Assembly (NCBI GenBank): GCA_003132865.1
Contig: PKYZ01000756.1
Location: forward strand, 1 to 9,813
Direction of reading: 5' to 3'
From: Bryobacterales bacterium
GTDB lineage: Bacteria; Acidobacteriota; Terriglobia; Bryobacterales; Bryobacteraceae
DNA: 9,813 bases
Shown: positions 1-6,957 of the stretch, in pieces
Layout: every line of letters starts with the position of its first letter
Numbering within the stretch: position 1 is the stretch's first letter
The notes under the pieces: generated by a model
What the model saw: the letters and a program-made list of their open reading frames with translations, nothing else
What the model was told of the DNA's origin: nothing
The model's database searches: none
Translations under genes and position numbers: made by a program

Positions 1-675
1 GCGGCGGAATTTGCCGGACAAAAGGCCGCCTTGCAGCGGGCTCCAGACCACGATCCCCGTCCGCTGGTCAATGCCGGCGGGCACCAGTTCCTGTTCGGCG
101 TCGCGGGCGAGCAGCGAATAGTTGATTTGCTGCGAGATGTAGCGCTGAATCCCGAGCCGGTCCGAGATGGACAGGGCCTTCATGAGTTGCCAGCCCGAGT
201 AGTTGGAGCAACCGGCGTAGCGTATCTTGCCGGCGCGGATCAGATCCTCGAAGGCGCGCAGGGTCTCGTCGAGAGGCGTGAGGGAGTCGAAGTTGTGGGC
301 CTGGTAGAGATCGATGTAATCTGTTCCCAGACGGCGGAGACTCGCCTCGCAGGCTTCCAGGATGTGGCGACGCGAGAGGCCGGCTTTGTTGGTGCCAGGT
401 TCGAGCCGGACGAAGACCTTCGTCGCCAGGACGATGTCTTTGCGGCGCGCGCCCAGCGCCTGGCCGAGCACTTCCTCCGACTTGCCAAACGAGTAGATGT
501 CGGCCGTGTCGAACAGGTTTACGCCTGCCTCGATACAGATTTCGATCTGGCGCCGCGCCTCCTCCGCTTGCACATTGCCTATCGCGGCGAACCGTCCTTC
601 ACCGCCCAGCGTCATAGTGCCGAAGCTCAGCACCGAAACTTCCAGGCCGCTCGCGCCTAACAATCTGTACTCCAT
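1..675 (-). CDS. Aldo/keto reductase, 5' part (runs off left edge)
   Basis: The minus strand is open from an ATG at 675-673 to the window edge, giving 225 residues of an NAD(P)H-dependent aldo/keto reductase, a soluble TIM-barrel enzyme that reduces aldehydes or ketones to alcohols. The protein starts MEYRLLGASGLEVS and contains FDTADIY. The canonical catalytic tetrad is present: D56, Y61, K86 and H127 (in LYQAHNFD). Later blocks GKIRYAGCSNYS and WSPLQGGLLSGKF are typical of the family (AKR11/YajO-like subgroup). About 100 C-terminal residues, including most of the cofactor phosphate-binding loop, lie outside the window. A GGAGA ribosome binding site lies about 12 nt before the ATG. The gene is divergent from the permease at 921. 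The substrate cannot be told from sequence. Reading frames on the opposite strand here are shadows. Confidence 0.9.
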   Translation of the reverse strand, partial: MEYRLLGASGLEVSVLSFGTMTLGGEGRFAAIGNVQAEEARRQIEICIEAGVNLFDTADIYSFGKSEEVLGQALGARRKDIVLATKVFVRLEPGTNKAGLSRRHILEACEASLRRLGTDYIDLYQAHNFDSLTPLDETLRAFEDLIRAGKIRYAGCSNYSGWQLMKALSISDRLGIQRYISQQINYSLLARDAEQELVPAGIDQRTGIVVWSPLQGGLLSGKFRR

Positions 676-920
676 GCTTTCCCGCGTTCTCCTCAGACCA
701 GCATATCCGAAGGGAGGCCAGACGTTTATGAAATCCTTAGCGCACGCCCGCGAGCCAGCCGATGAACGGCAGGCTTAGATTGTCGATGACCACCGGACCG
801 CATCAAGGACCACGGCATTATGGGAACTGTGCCGAGTTGAAGAGGCCCCCGGCCAAAGGATCTGCCTAATACTGGAACTGGTGGCAGCTCCGGTTCGTAA
901 TCCATGAGGAGGCGTGCAAT

Positions 921-3479
921 TTGCGAAACCTGCTCGGCACTATTCGCTATTCCGTGCGACAGTTCCGGATGTCGCCGGTTTTTACCACTGCGGCCGTTCT
1001 CACCCTGGCCTTGGGAATCGGCGGGACCACCGCGATATTCACTTTGATCGATGCCGTGATGCTGCGCTCCTTGCCAGTCACCGATCCTGGGAGGCTCTAC
1101 CGGGTCGGCGAGGGCGATGATTGCTGCGTCGAAGGCGGTCCGCAGGACCGATGGGGAATGTATTCCTTCCCACTCTTCGAGCGCCTCAAGGCCGAATCGC
1201 CGGAGTTCGAAGAAGTGGCCGCATTCCAGGCCGGCCGCGGCGGGCTGAGTGTGCGGCGCGAGGGCATCGAATCGGCTGCCAGACCTCTGCGCTCCGAGTA
1301 CGTCACCGGAAACTATTTCTCAACGCTCGGGGTGGGCGCCCTTGGCGGACGGGTGTTTACTCCGACCGACGACACGGCAGGATCTCCCCCGGTTGCGGTG
1401 CTCAGCCATCATGCCTGGCAGACCATCTACGGAGGCGACACCTCGGTAGTGGGTTCGAGCTTCATCGTTGAAGGCCATCCGTTCACCGTGATTGGAGTCG
1501 CACCGCCGGGCTTTTTCGGCGAGACCCTGCGCAGCGATCCTCCCGACATTTGGATTCCAGTGCAGCAGGAACCGTTAATCGATGGTGACGGCGCGTTGCT
1601 GCATCAGTCCATTTCCGCATGGCTGCGCATGATCGGTCGGCTGCGGCCGGGAGCTTCGATTGCCGGAATGGCGCCGCGGCTGACGGGAGTGCTCAGGCAA
1701 TGGATGCGGAATGATTCCGGCTATCCCTCCAACTGGATGCCCGATATTATCCGCATGCTGCCCAAACAGGTAGTCAACGTGGTGCCGGCAGGAGCCGGTG
1801 TCGCGGAGATGAAGGAGGAATACGGGCGCAGCCTACAGATCCTCCTTTTCGTTTGCGGCTTGGTGCTGCTGATCGCCTGTGCGAATGTCGCTAACCTGCT
1901 GCTGGCTCGCTCGGTGGCGCGTCGGGGACAGACGGCGGTGCGCCTGGCCGTGGGCGCCACGCGATGGCAGATCGTGATGCAAGCGCTCACGGAAAGCGCC
2001 CTGCTCGCTGTTGGCGGCGGCATTGCCGGACTGGTGGTTGCCGGCGCAGCCGCGCGGCTGCTGCTCGCGCTAGCCTTTCATAGCTCCCATTTTCTTCCAA
2101 TCAGCACCGCACCATCGCTCAGGATATTGGGCTTCGCGTTCGGGTTGGCGCTGGCGACAGGAGTCATCTTCGGAGCGGCACCGGCGTGGTTCGCCACGCG
2201 CACCGACCCGGCTGAAGCGTTGCGGGGGTCGGGGCGTGGCACCACCGATCGCTCTTCGTTCGCCAGCAGAGCACTGCTGATCGTGCAGGCCACTCTGTCG
2301 GTTGTCCTGGTGGCCGGTGCGACCATGCTGGCCCGCAGTCTTAACAAACTCGAACACCAGGACTTTGGATATCAGGTGCAAGGGCGCGTGGTGGTTTCAC
2401 TGCACAATCCGCCAGCCACCTACACCCAGCCGAAATTGGCCGCACTCTACCGTCAGCTAGAAGAACGCCTCAATCGTCTGCCCGGAGTACGAGGGTCCGG
2501 ACTAGCGCTCTACAATCCGCTCACAGACAATTGGGGCGAGCTGATTTACGTCAGTGGCCATCCACCGCCCAAGATGAGCGAGGATAGCGGCGCGTCTTGG
2601 GACCGCGTCAGCGCGAATTACCAGCAGAACTTCGGTATGCCGATTTTACGCGGACGCGCCTTCACCGCAGCCGATAATGAAACCACGGCTCCGGTGGCGA
2701 TTGTGAACCAAGCCTTTGTGAAGCGCTTCTTCAAGAGCGACGAAAACCCGCTCGATCAGCACTTCGGGCTTGACCTGCCGGAGAACGCCGGCATATTCCG
2801 TATCGTCGGCGTGGTGCGCGATGCGAAGTTTGCGGGGTTTGCATTGAACAGGCCGGCGCGTCCCATGTTTTTCGTGCCGCTGGCGCAGAATGTTGATTAC
2901 AAGAACGACTTGATGAAGAAAATTGAACTGCGCTCGCATTTCATCGGCGGAATTATGCTGCTGACCAGCGCATCGCCGGGCACGCTTGAGCCGCTGCTCA
3001 CCAAGGCGCTGGCGGAAGTAGATCCCAACCTCACCGTTACCAGCGTCAGGACCATGGAGCAGCAAGTTGCCTTGTCTTTTGATCAGGAGCGTGCCGTAGC
3101 CAGCCTCGCCGGGCTGTTCGGGATTGTGGCTCTGCTGCTGGCTGCTGTCGGTTTGTATGGCGTCACGGCTTATGCGGTGGCGCAACGGACCAACGAAATT
3201 GGCATTCGTATGGCGCTTGGCGCTGACCGCGCGAAGATAGTGCAATTGGTACTGCGCGGGGCGACGAATCGCCTATTCCTGGGGCTGCTACTGGGGGTGC
3301 CCCTTTCTGTCGGCGCTGGGCGCCTTCTTTCAGCCGAGTTATATGGCGTTTCGAGTTGGGACCCGCTCGCGTTGACCGTCGCCACAGGCGCGCTCGCGTG
3401 CTGCGCATTTGTCGCTGCCATCATACCTGCCAGCCGCGCAGCATCTATCTCGCCCACGAAGGCGCTGAGAACTGAGTAG
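921..3479 (+). CDS. ADOP-type ABC transporter permease (duplicated MacB_PCD/FtsX)
   Basis: An 852-residue inner-membrane permease. I chose the TTG at 921 because GAGGAGG at 906-912 lies 8 nt upstream; the ATG at 904 is in another frame. Domain order: membrane segment about 19-42 with LALGIGGTTAIFTLIDAVML; first periplasmic MacB_PCD domain about 45-290; first FtsX domain about 301-425 with LIACANVANLLLARSVARR and VRLAVGATR; linker ending DPAEALRGSGRG; membrane segment about 452-474; second MacB_PCD about 480-715; second FtsX about 725-850 with RTNEIGIRMALGADR and a terminal PASRAASISPTKALR block. The duplicated layout, the length of about 800-850 residues and the lack of an adjacent ATPase gene are hallmarks of the acidobacterial duplicated orphan permease family. 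MacB relatives export peptides, antibiotics or lipoproteins by mechanotransmission; the substrate here is unknown. No PadR-type regulator, a frequent partner, is visible upstream. Confidence 0.95.
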   Translation: MRNLLGTIRYSVRQFRMSPVFTTAAVLTLALGIGGTTAIFTLIDAVMLRSLPVTDPGRLYRVGEGDDCCVEGGPQDRWGMYSFPLFERLKAESPEFEEVAAFQAGRGGLSVRREGIESAARPLRSEYVTGNYFSTLGVGALGGRVFTPTDDTAGSPPVAVLSHHAWQTIYGGDTSVVGSSFIVEGHPFTVIGVAPPGFFGETLRSDPPDIWIPVQQEPLIDGDGALLHQSISAWLRMIGRLRPGASIAGMAPRLTGVLRQWMRNDSGYPSNWMPDIIRMLPKQVVNVVPAGAGVAEMKEEYGRSLQILLFVCGLVLLIACANVANLLLARSVARRGQTAVRLAVGATRWQIVMQALTESALLAVGGGIAGLVVAGAAARLLLALAFHSSHFLPISTAPSLRILGFAFGLALATGVIFGAAPAWFATRTDPAEALRGSGRGTTDRSSFASRALLIVQATLSVVLVAGATMLARSLNKLEHQDFGYQVQGRVVVSLHNPPATYTQPKLAALYRQLEERLNRLPGVRGSGLALYNPLTDNWGELIYVSGHPPPKMSEDSGASWDRVSANYQQNFGMPILRGRAFTAADNETTAPVAIVNQAFVKRFFKSDENPLDQHFGLDLPENAGIFRIVGVVRDAKFAGFALNRPARPMFFVPLAQNVDYKNDLMKKIELRSHFIGGIMLLTSASPGTLEPLLTKALAEVDPNLTVTSVRTMEQQVALSFDQERAVASLAGLFGIVALLLAAVGLYGVTAYAVAQRTNEIGIRMALGADRAKIVQLVLRGATNRLFLGLLLGVPLSVGAGRLLSAELYGVSSWDPLALTVATGALACCAFVAAIIPASRAASISPTKALRTE

Positions 3480-3549
3480 CCAGGTAGCACCAAGGTTTTA
3501 ATCCCAACGGGGATGAGGTTGATGGAGACGCTGCCGATCCGTTAAGGTT

Positions 3550-3735
3550 GGTGATGGAGTTGCGCCCTGGACGTTCATCTTGATCGACGGCACATACGAG
3601 TTGTTCCGGCACTACTACGCCCTGCCGTCCGCGTGGGACCGGGACGGCCGCCAAGTCGCCGCGGTACGAGGCGTGCTCGGGTCGGTTCTGGGCATGATTC
3701 GCGGCGGCGCTACGCACGTTGCCGTGGCGACCGAC
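3550..3735 (+). pseudogene. 5'-3' exonuclease, N-terminal remnant
   Basis: The plus frame from 3550 reads LIDGTYELFRHYYALPSAWD and then DGRQVAAVRGVLGSVLGM and GATHVAVATD. This matches, from memory, the start of stand-alone 5'-3' exonucleases related to the DNA polymerase I N-domain, including the first metal-binding aspartate (LIDG). After ATD at 3733-3735 the expected HVIESFRN(D)LWPGYKT block is not in frame. A weak echo (RSDSTWPQT) appears in the next frame at about 3740-3770, suggesting a frameshift followed by decay. The rest of the domain (about 200 residues) is missing. No ATG exists; a stop at 3520 precedes the frame and only the TTG at 3580 could start it. The frame continues without family similarity to a stop at 3828. 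It is most likely non-functional. Confidence 0.55.
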
Positions 3736-3911
3736 ATCTGCCCGCTCCGACTCGACATGGCCGCAGACCGCACTATGGTTGCAAGACGAATCGGACCTTG
3801 CACGGGCGCAGGCCGGTACGCTGGCTGAACAGCCGCCTATATCGGGAATGTGGAGGGATGTGGAGACGGTCGGTGCCCGTGTAGTAAGATAGGGCTGTAA
3901 TCTAGATTCTA

Positions 3912-3929
3912 CCGTCGTGAGACGGGAGG
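3912..3929 (+). promoter_or_regulatory. Hairpin overlapping ribosome binding site
   Basis: CCGTC (3912-3916) and GACGG (3921-3925) form a 5-bp stem closed by a GTGA tetraloop of the GNRA type. Its 3' end overlaps the GGGAGG ribosome binding site at 3924-3929, which lies a few nucleotides before the ATG at 3936. The stem could modulate initiation of the tail-fibre-like gene; that role is inference. Confidence 0.4.
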
Positions 3930-3935
3930 TCCCTC

Positions 3936-4757
3936 ATGCACGTCAAGCAAGCTCCAACGCGTATCGCCCGTTTCCTTTTGTGTGCCCTTCTGGCCGTCTG
4001 GTTCGCCCGCGACGGCCGCGCGCAGGCCTTCCCCCCGCCCTCACCAGGCGCCACCTCCTGCTCTAACCCCGGCGCGAACTGGCTGACCTGCACGATCTCC
4101 GGCCCGACCCTGACGCTCGGCGCGGCCACCGGCCAGGCCCCCCACCAAGTGATCGGGACCTGCGGCTCGTCTACGGCGTTCGCGCCTTGCTCGCTGGGGA
4201 TAGCCGATCTGCCGGGCACGCTCATCACCAGCGCGTCATCGCTCGCCGGCAACGCCATCATGACCGGCGCGGGATTGCAGGCCTCCCAGACCACCACCAC
4301 GAGACTGAGCGGCGGCGTGTTCTATCCGACTGCGGACAGCACCACGGCGATTCAACTCGACAAGGCGAATGCCAGCACCGTGGTTCTGAACGTGGACACT
4401 ACGAACGGAAGAGTTGGAGTTGGAACGGCCAGTCCGACTTCGACTCTTACAGTATCGGGGCTATCTACCTTTGGAAGCACCACTACAACCAACAATGGCA
4501 CGGCAGGGTCGGCGGTTTGCGGTCAGCCAATAGTCGGCGGCCTGAAGATGGCTTACTGCAATCTGAGTGGATATCAAGAGACCGGAACTGCGCAGACATG
4601 GACTTTCCCCACGCCTTTCAACACTACGCCCGTGCTTTTGCAGAGCGGCGGTAGCTGTGGTACTTACAATCCTTCTGTTACTGCTACCGTGCTCACGCTG
4701 CCAGCCAACGCCTCTATGACAGCGGAAACCTGCGACCTCGTGATTCTAGGAAACTAG
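3936..4757 (+). CDS. Secreted tail-fibre-like protein, function unknown
   Basis: A 273-residue protein starting at an ATG with GGGAGG at 3924-3929 just upstream. Residues 1-31 form a Sec signal peptide: basic start (HVKQAPTRIAR), hydrophobic core FLLCALLAVWF and a probable cut after AQA. The mature part is low in charge, rich in Thr, Ser, Gly and Ala, and has eight cysteines. Residues 159-175 read RVGVGTASPTSTLTVSG, the motif common in phage tail-fibre and tail-spike repeats and in bacterial surface proteins built from them; the preceding block TADSTTAIQLDKANASTVVLNVD is also fibre-like. The C-terminal 90 residues (AVCGQPIVGG to CDLVILGN) look like a small beta-rich tip domain. A signal peptide is not expected on a phage virion fibre, so it is more likely a secreted or surface protein that borrowed fibre modules. 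Base composition turns more AT-rich after about 4400. I do not recognise a named family. Confidence 0.75.
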   Translation: MHVKQAPTRIARFLLCALLAVWFARDGRAQAFPPPSPGATSCSNPGANWLTCTISGPTLTLGAATGQAPHQVIGTCGSSTAFAPCSLGIADLPGTLITSASSLAGNAIMTGAGLQASQTTTTRLSGGVFYPTADSTTAIQLDKANASTVVLNVDTTNGRVGVGTASPTSTLTVSGLSTFGSTTTTNNGTAGSAVCGQPIVGGLKMAYCNLSGYQETGTAQTWTFPTPFNTTPVLLQSGGSCGTYNPSVTATVLTLPANASMTAETCDLVILGN

Positions 4758-4832
4758 TGCTGAATGAATAGCGCCCCCCTTAACCGGGCTGTTCGCTCTG
4801 ATCGGACACCGGGCACTCGGAGAGAGCTTCTC

Positions 4833-5723
4833 TTAGGGCAATCCGGCGTGGGGCACTTCGACCGTCGTCATTAGGATCGAGGCATGATGGTTCGCGGATG
4901 CCTCGTCCTCGTGGAAGGTGGGCGCGACAGAGGCGAATAGCGTGCGCCCGTCGTCGCCTCCTAACATGCAGGCGAACACACCGACTCCATCGGTCTTGCG
5001 TTCCTCCAGGCTGCGGCCGCCCTCGGCCACCCGGATCAACCGGCTGTGGGCCGCATCGGCCACCCACACCGCACCTTCCGCGTCCAGACAGATCCCGTCC
5101 GGCACAACGGCCACTTGTCCGAACATTTCACCGACGTCGGTCGATGCCGGGGGATCGCCGAATGCAGCCCAAGTCCGACGCTCGCCCAACGAACCTAAAG
5201 CGACATTGAAGGCGCTAAGCCGGTTCATCGTTGATTCGGCCACGATCAGCGTGCGGCCGTCCGGGGTGAGCACCATGCCGTTGGGGAAGCCGAGTCGGTC
5301 GGCCACCACCTTGGCCGTGCCGTCGGGCTCAACGCAGATGAGCACGGTGGTAAGGGCTTGGGCGCCACCCATGAGGTCAAACCCGAAATTGCCCACCCAG
5401 GCCTGACCGTCGTGATTGACGAGCATGTCGTTCAAGTGCCACGAGGCCAGGCCGGACAGATCAGCATGCTCGACGAGTGAACCGTCGTCCTCACGCCGCA
5501 GGACCTTGCGGTCGCGCATGGACACGATCAACATCCGACCGTCGGGCAGGAACCCGAGCCCCGAGGGTTGCTGGGGCACGTGAGCCAATGTCTCTGCCGT
5601 GCCGTCCATGGCCACGGCGAGGACGCGGTGCGTGTAGAAGTCGGAAACGTAGAGCCGCCCGTCGTGCCATCGTGGGCACTCGGTGAATGACAAGCCGCTG
5701 ATGAGGGTCGTGAACTCCGGCAT
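4833..5723 (-). CDS. SMP-30/gluconolactonase/LRE-family protein
   Basis: A 296-residue six-bladed beta-propeller of the SMP-30/gluconolactonase family, whose members hydrolyse sugar lactones or related esters with one bound divalent metal. I start it at the ATG at 5723-5721, reading MPEFTTLISGLSF, because GAGGAGG lies 6 nt upstream; an in-frame ATG at 5756 would add 11 residues without such a site. The four expected metal ligands are visible: E15 in FTECPRW, N98 in HLNDM, N148 in FPNGM and D209 in VPDGICLD, the last being the presumed acid/base. Blade repeats of DGR/DG(x)A type recur (LPDGRMLIVS, LTPDGRTLIVAES, LDAEGAVWVADA). The length is normal for the family. No signal peptide is seen, so it is probably cytoplasmic. 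It is convergent with the fibre-like gene (75 bp between stops) and lies downstream of the tRNA array on the same strand. The substrate is unknown. Confidence 0.92.
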   Translation of the reverse strand: MPEFTTLISGLSFTECPRWHDGRLYVSDFYTHRVLAVAMDGTAETLAHVPQQPSGLGFLPDGRMLIVSMRDRKVLRREDDGSLVEHADLSGLASWHLNDMLVNHDGQAWVGNFGFDLMGGAQALTTVLICVEPDGTAKVVADRLGFPNGMVLTPDGRTLIVAESTMNRLSAFNVALGSLGERRTWAAFGDPPASTDVGEMFGQVAVVPDGICLDAEGAVWVADAAHSRLIRVAEGGRSLEERKTDGVGVFACMLGGDDGRTLFASVAPTFHEDEASANHHASILMTTVEVPHAGLP

Positions 5724-5835
5724 CGTGATCCTCCTCGATCGCCCGAAAGGCATCAAGGGCTAACGTGGAGGGTAACATGAACCACTCTGGGTCATCGCGC
5801 CTGGAGGACGGCGCATACCGGCGGTTCACAACCGG

Positions 5836-5841
5836 ATTGTA
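5836..5841 (-). promoter_or_regulatory. Possible -10 element for the SMP-30 gene
   Basis: In the 252-bp gap between the last tRNA and the SMP-30 start, the minus strand carries TACAAT (5 of 6 to TATAAT). TTGAGT lies 20 nt upstream, which is too far for a good -35 element. A start near 5829 would give a leader of about 105 nt. No clear rho-independent terminator for the tRNA array is visible in this gap, so readthrough into the SMP-30 gene is also possible. Confidence 0.25.
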
Positions 5842-5975
5842 CTGCATGTTGAGAACAAGTCACTCAATGAAAAGGATGGAAAAGGTGCAGTGCGCTATTT
5901 TTGTGTGCCCGGTTTCGGCAACCGTTCGCGAGGGTGTGCGCGCCGGGCGGCTCGGCTTGGCGACGCCCAGAAAAG

Positions 5976-6050
5976 TGGAAGGCGCGGCGGGAGTTGAACC
6001 CGCATTCTCTCGTTAGAAGCGAGTAGCCCTGTCCGTTGGACGACGCGCCC
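5976..6050 (-). tRNA. tRNA-Arg(UCU)
   Basis: Full cloverleaf with encoded CCA (plus-strand tgg at 5976-5978). Acceptor GGGCGCG/CGCGCCT has G1-U72 wobble; anticodon loop CTTCTAA gives UCU; T arm GCGGG-TTCAACT-CCCGC. The anticodon stem has an A27-A43 mismatch and the discriminator is U73. It is the last gene of the array in the direction of transcription and is paired with a second Arg gene 5 nt away. Confidence 0.9.
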
Positions 6051-6055
6051 GGAAG

Positions 6056-6130
6056 TGGGATTCCCGGTCGGACTTGAACCGACATCCGTGCGTTAGGACC
6101 GCACTATCCTGTCCATTGGACGACGGGAAC
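6056..6130 (-). tRNA. tRNA-Arg(CCU)
   Basis: Cloverleaf with encoded CCA. Acceptor GTTCCCG/CGGGAAT again has G1-U72; anticodon stem GTGCG/CGCAC is perfect; loop GTCCTAA gives CCU. Discriminator C73 is unusual for Arg. The D arm GTCC-AATGGACA-GGAT resembles that of the neighbouring Arg(UCU) gene, consistent with duplication and divergence. Confidence 0.9.
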
Positions 6131-6132
6131 AC

Positions 6133-6209
6133 TGGTGCGCCGTGCAGGAGTTGAACCTGCCTGTTCCGGTTTAAAGGACCGGCCTAATATCCGCTCTAGT
6201 CAACGGCGC
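6133..6209 (-). tRNA. tRNA-Lys(UUU) with C33
   Basis: Encoded CCA, perfect acceptor GCGCCGT/ACGGCGC, perfect T stem (GCAGG/CCTGC) and perfect anticodon stem CCGGT/ACCGG. The seven-base loop is CCTTTAA, so the anticodon is UUU and position 33 is C rather than the near-invariant U. The D stem has only three good pairs. Discriminator A73 fits Lys. It is 2 nt from the Arg(CCU) gene. Confidence 0.85.
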
Positions 6210-6213
6210 GAAA

Positions 6214-6290
6214 TGGTACCGGGTCGGAGAATCGAACTCCACTGTGCCTCTTGGTAGGAGAGGTCTCCGCTACCAGCGGAGTTGCCCGGT
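6214..6290 (-). tRNA. tRNA-Val(UAC) with C33
   Basis: Encoded CCA; acceptor ACCGGGC/ACCCGGT with a C7-A66 mismatch; perfect D stem CTCC/GGAG and anticodon stem CCTCT/AGAGG. The loop CCTACCA places UAC at 34-36 with C33 and C37, both unusual. Shifting the loop by one base would give ACC but breaks the stem, so Val is preferred. Discriminator is A73, as expected for Val. Confidence 0.75.
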
Positions 6291-6291
6291 G

Positions 6292-6383
6292 TGGTCCCTC
6301 CCCTTGGTGTCGATCCAAGATCTAGCCGCTAATCTGGCGCGAGCGCTTATAAGGCGGCTTGAGGCACCGGCCTCCCGAGAGGG
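6292..6383 (-). tRNA. tRNA-Ile-like gene with 17 extra nt in the anticodon loop
   Basis: Encoded CCA, A73, acceptor CCCTCTC/GGGAGGG (7 pairs, one wobble), D stem GAGG/CCTC, T stem CTTGG/CCAAG. It is 92 nt long where its neighbours are 74-79. Two folds compete. In one, AGCCGC pairs perfectly with GCGGCT, the variable loop is a normal 4-5 nt, and the anticodon loop is 24 nt. Removing the 17 nt TATAAGCGCTCGCGCCA leaves loop CTGATTA (anticodon GAU), identical to the Ile(GAU) gene at 7592-7666, and a gene of 75 nt. In the other, loop CTTATAA (anticodon UAU) sits on a weaker stem (CGC/GCG core, one mismatch) and the extra bases form a long variable arm. Either reading points to Ile. The T loop ATCGACA lacks T54, so it may be a pseudogene. 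Confidence 0.65.
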
Positions 6384-6392
6384 GATGCGAAA

Positions 6393-6469
6393 TGGCTCCG
6401 GGGGCAGGAATCGAACCTGCGCGTGGGCACGGTAACAGCGTGCTGCCTTCCCAGCTTGGCTACCCCGGA
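6393..6469 (-). tRNA. tRNA-Asn(GUU)
   Basis: Encoded CCA; perfect acceptor TCCGGGG/CCCCGGA; anticodon stem GCACG/CGTGC; loop CTGTTAC gives GUU; T arm GCAGG-TTCGATT-CCTGC. Discriminator G73 matches Asn identity. All stems are intact, so this member looks functional. Confidence 0.93.
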
Positions 6470-6476
6470 ATGAAAT

Positions 6477-6555
6477 TGGTGCGCCGGGTGGGACTTGAAC
6501 CCACACATCGTCCGAGTAAGAGTCGGGAGCTTTAATCCAGTTTAGCTACCGGCGC
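6477..6555 (-). tRNA. tRNA-Lys(CUU)
   Basis: Encoded CCA; perfect acceptor GCGCCGG/CCGGCGC, sharing GCGCCG with the Lys(UUU) gene; loop CTCTTAC gives CUU with normal U33; T stem GTGGG/CCCAC; A73. The anticodon stem has one C27-A43 mismatch. Confidence 0.9.
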
Positions 6556-6556
6556 A

Positions 6557-6631
6557 TGGTAGGGCCGAGGAGAATCGAACTCCCATCAAGAGATTGAAAG
6601 CCTCTTATCCTTGCCTTTAGACGACAGCCCC
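6557..6631 (-). tRNA. tRNA-Glu(UUC)
   Basis: Encoded CCA; acceptor GGGGCTG/CGGCCCT with two wobble pairs; anticodon stem AGAGG/TCTCT (G31-U39 wobble); loop CTTTCAA gives UUC with normal U33. Discriminator A73 differs from the usual G73 of Glu. One nucleotide separates it from the Lys(CUU) gene. Confidence 0.9.
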
Positions 6632-6644
6632 ACATAGAATAATT

Positions 6645-6719
6645 TGGCAGCGCTGGGGAGAATCGAACTCCCGTCGAGACCGTGAGAGGGTCCCATCCTT
6701 GCCGCTAGAAGACAGCGCC
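6645..6719 (-). tRNA. tRNA-Glu(CUC)
   Basis: Encoded CCA; acceptor GGCGCTG/CAGCGCT with G1-U72; anticodon stem GGACC/GGTCT; loop CTCTCAC gives CUC; T arm GGGAG-TTCGATT-CTCCC; G73. Strong similarity in D arm and T arm to the Glu(UUC) gene suggests the two are tandem copies. Confidence 0.92.
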
Positions 6720-6720
6720 G

Positions 6721-6795
6721 TGGCGCGGTGAACGGGAATCGGACCCGCCTAAGCCTGAGCGACAGTCAGGTGCCTCGCCAGTCGGCCTCCACCGC
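6721..6795 (-). tRNA. tRNA-Asp(GUC)
   Basis: Encoded CCA; acceptor GCGGTGG/TCACCGC; perfect anticodon stem CCTGA/TCAGG; loop CTGTCGC gives GUC; discriminator G73 as in Asp. The T loop reads TCCGATT, so the base that is normally pseudouridine 55 is C. Confidence 0.9.
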
Positions 6796-6803
6796 AAATC
6801 CGG

Positions 6804-6877
6804 TTCATGGGCGTCAAGCCAATCCACGCCGCCTGCTACTACATGACCTCCGCATCACTGCCGGAAGCGCCCATGAA
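6804..6877. repeat. 74-nt element closed by a 10-bp inverted repeat
   Basis: Between the Asp and Arg(GCG) genes lies the array's largest gap (86 nt). TTCATGGGCG (6804-6813) and CGCCCATGAA (6868-6877) are perfect inverted repeats enclosing a tRNA-sized 74 nt. On the minus strand the inside starts with a 6-bp hairpin CTTCCG/CGGAGG with a 9-nt loop. No T-loop consensus or CCA end is present. It may be a degraded tRNA, a processing signal or a separate small RNA. Confidence 0.5.
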
Positions 6878-6881
6878 AACT

Positions 6882-6956
6882 TGGTCCAGCCATCCGGGGT
6901 CGAACCGGAATCTCGGCATTCGCAGCGCCGCGCCCTGTCCATTGGACGATGGCCGG
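6882..6956 (-). tRNA. tRNA-Arg(GCG)
   Basis: Encoded CCA; acceptor CCGGCCA/TGGCTGG with a G3-U70 wobble; anticodon stem CGGCG/TGCCG; loop CTGCGAA gives GCG; T arm TCCGG-TTCGACC-CCGGA; A73. Bacteria normally read CGC with inosine from an ACG anticodon, so a GCG gene is uncommon. It lies 1 nt from an Arg(ACG) gene. G3-U70 is the main Ala identity signal, so mischarging is conceivable. Confidence 0.88.
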
Positions 6957-6957
6957 A

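Noticed and set aside
31..778. Plus-strand frames of 209 and 93 codons
   Set aside because: They are shadows of the aldo/keto reductase on the minus strand, which has the catalytic tetrad and family motifs.
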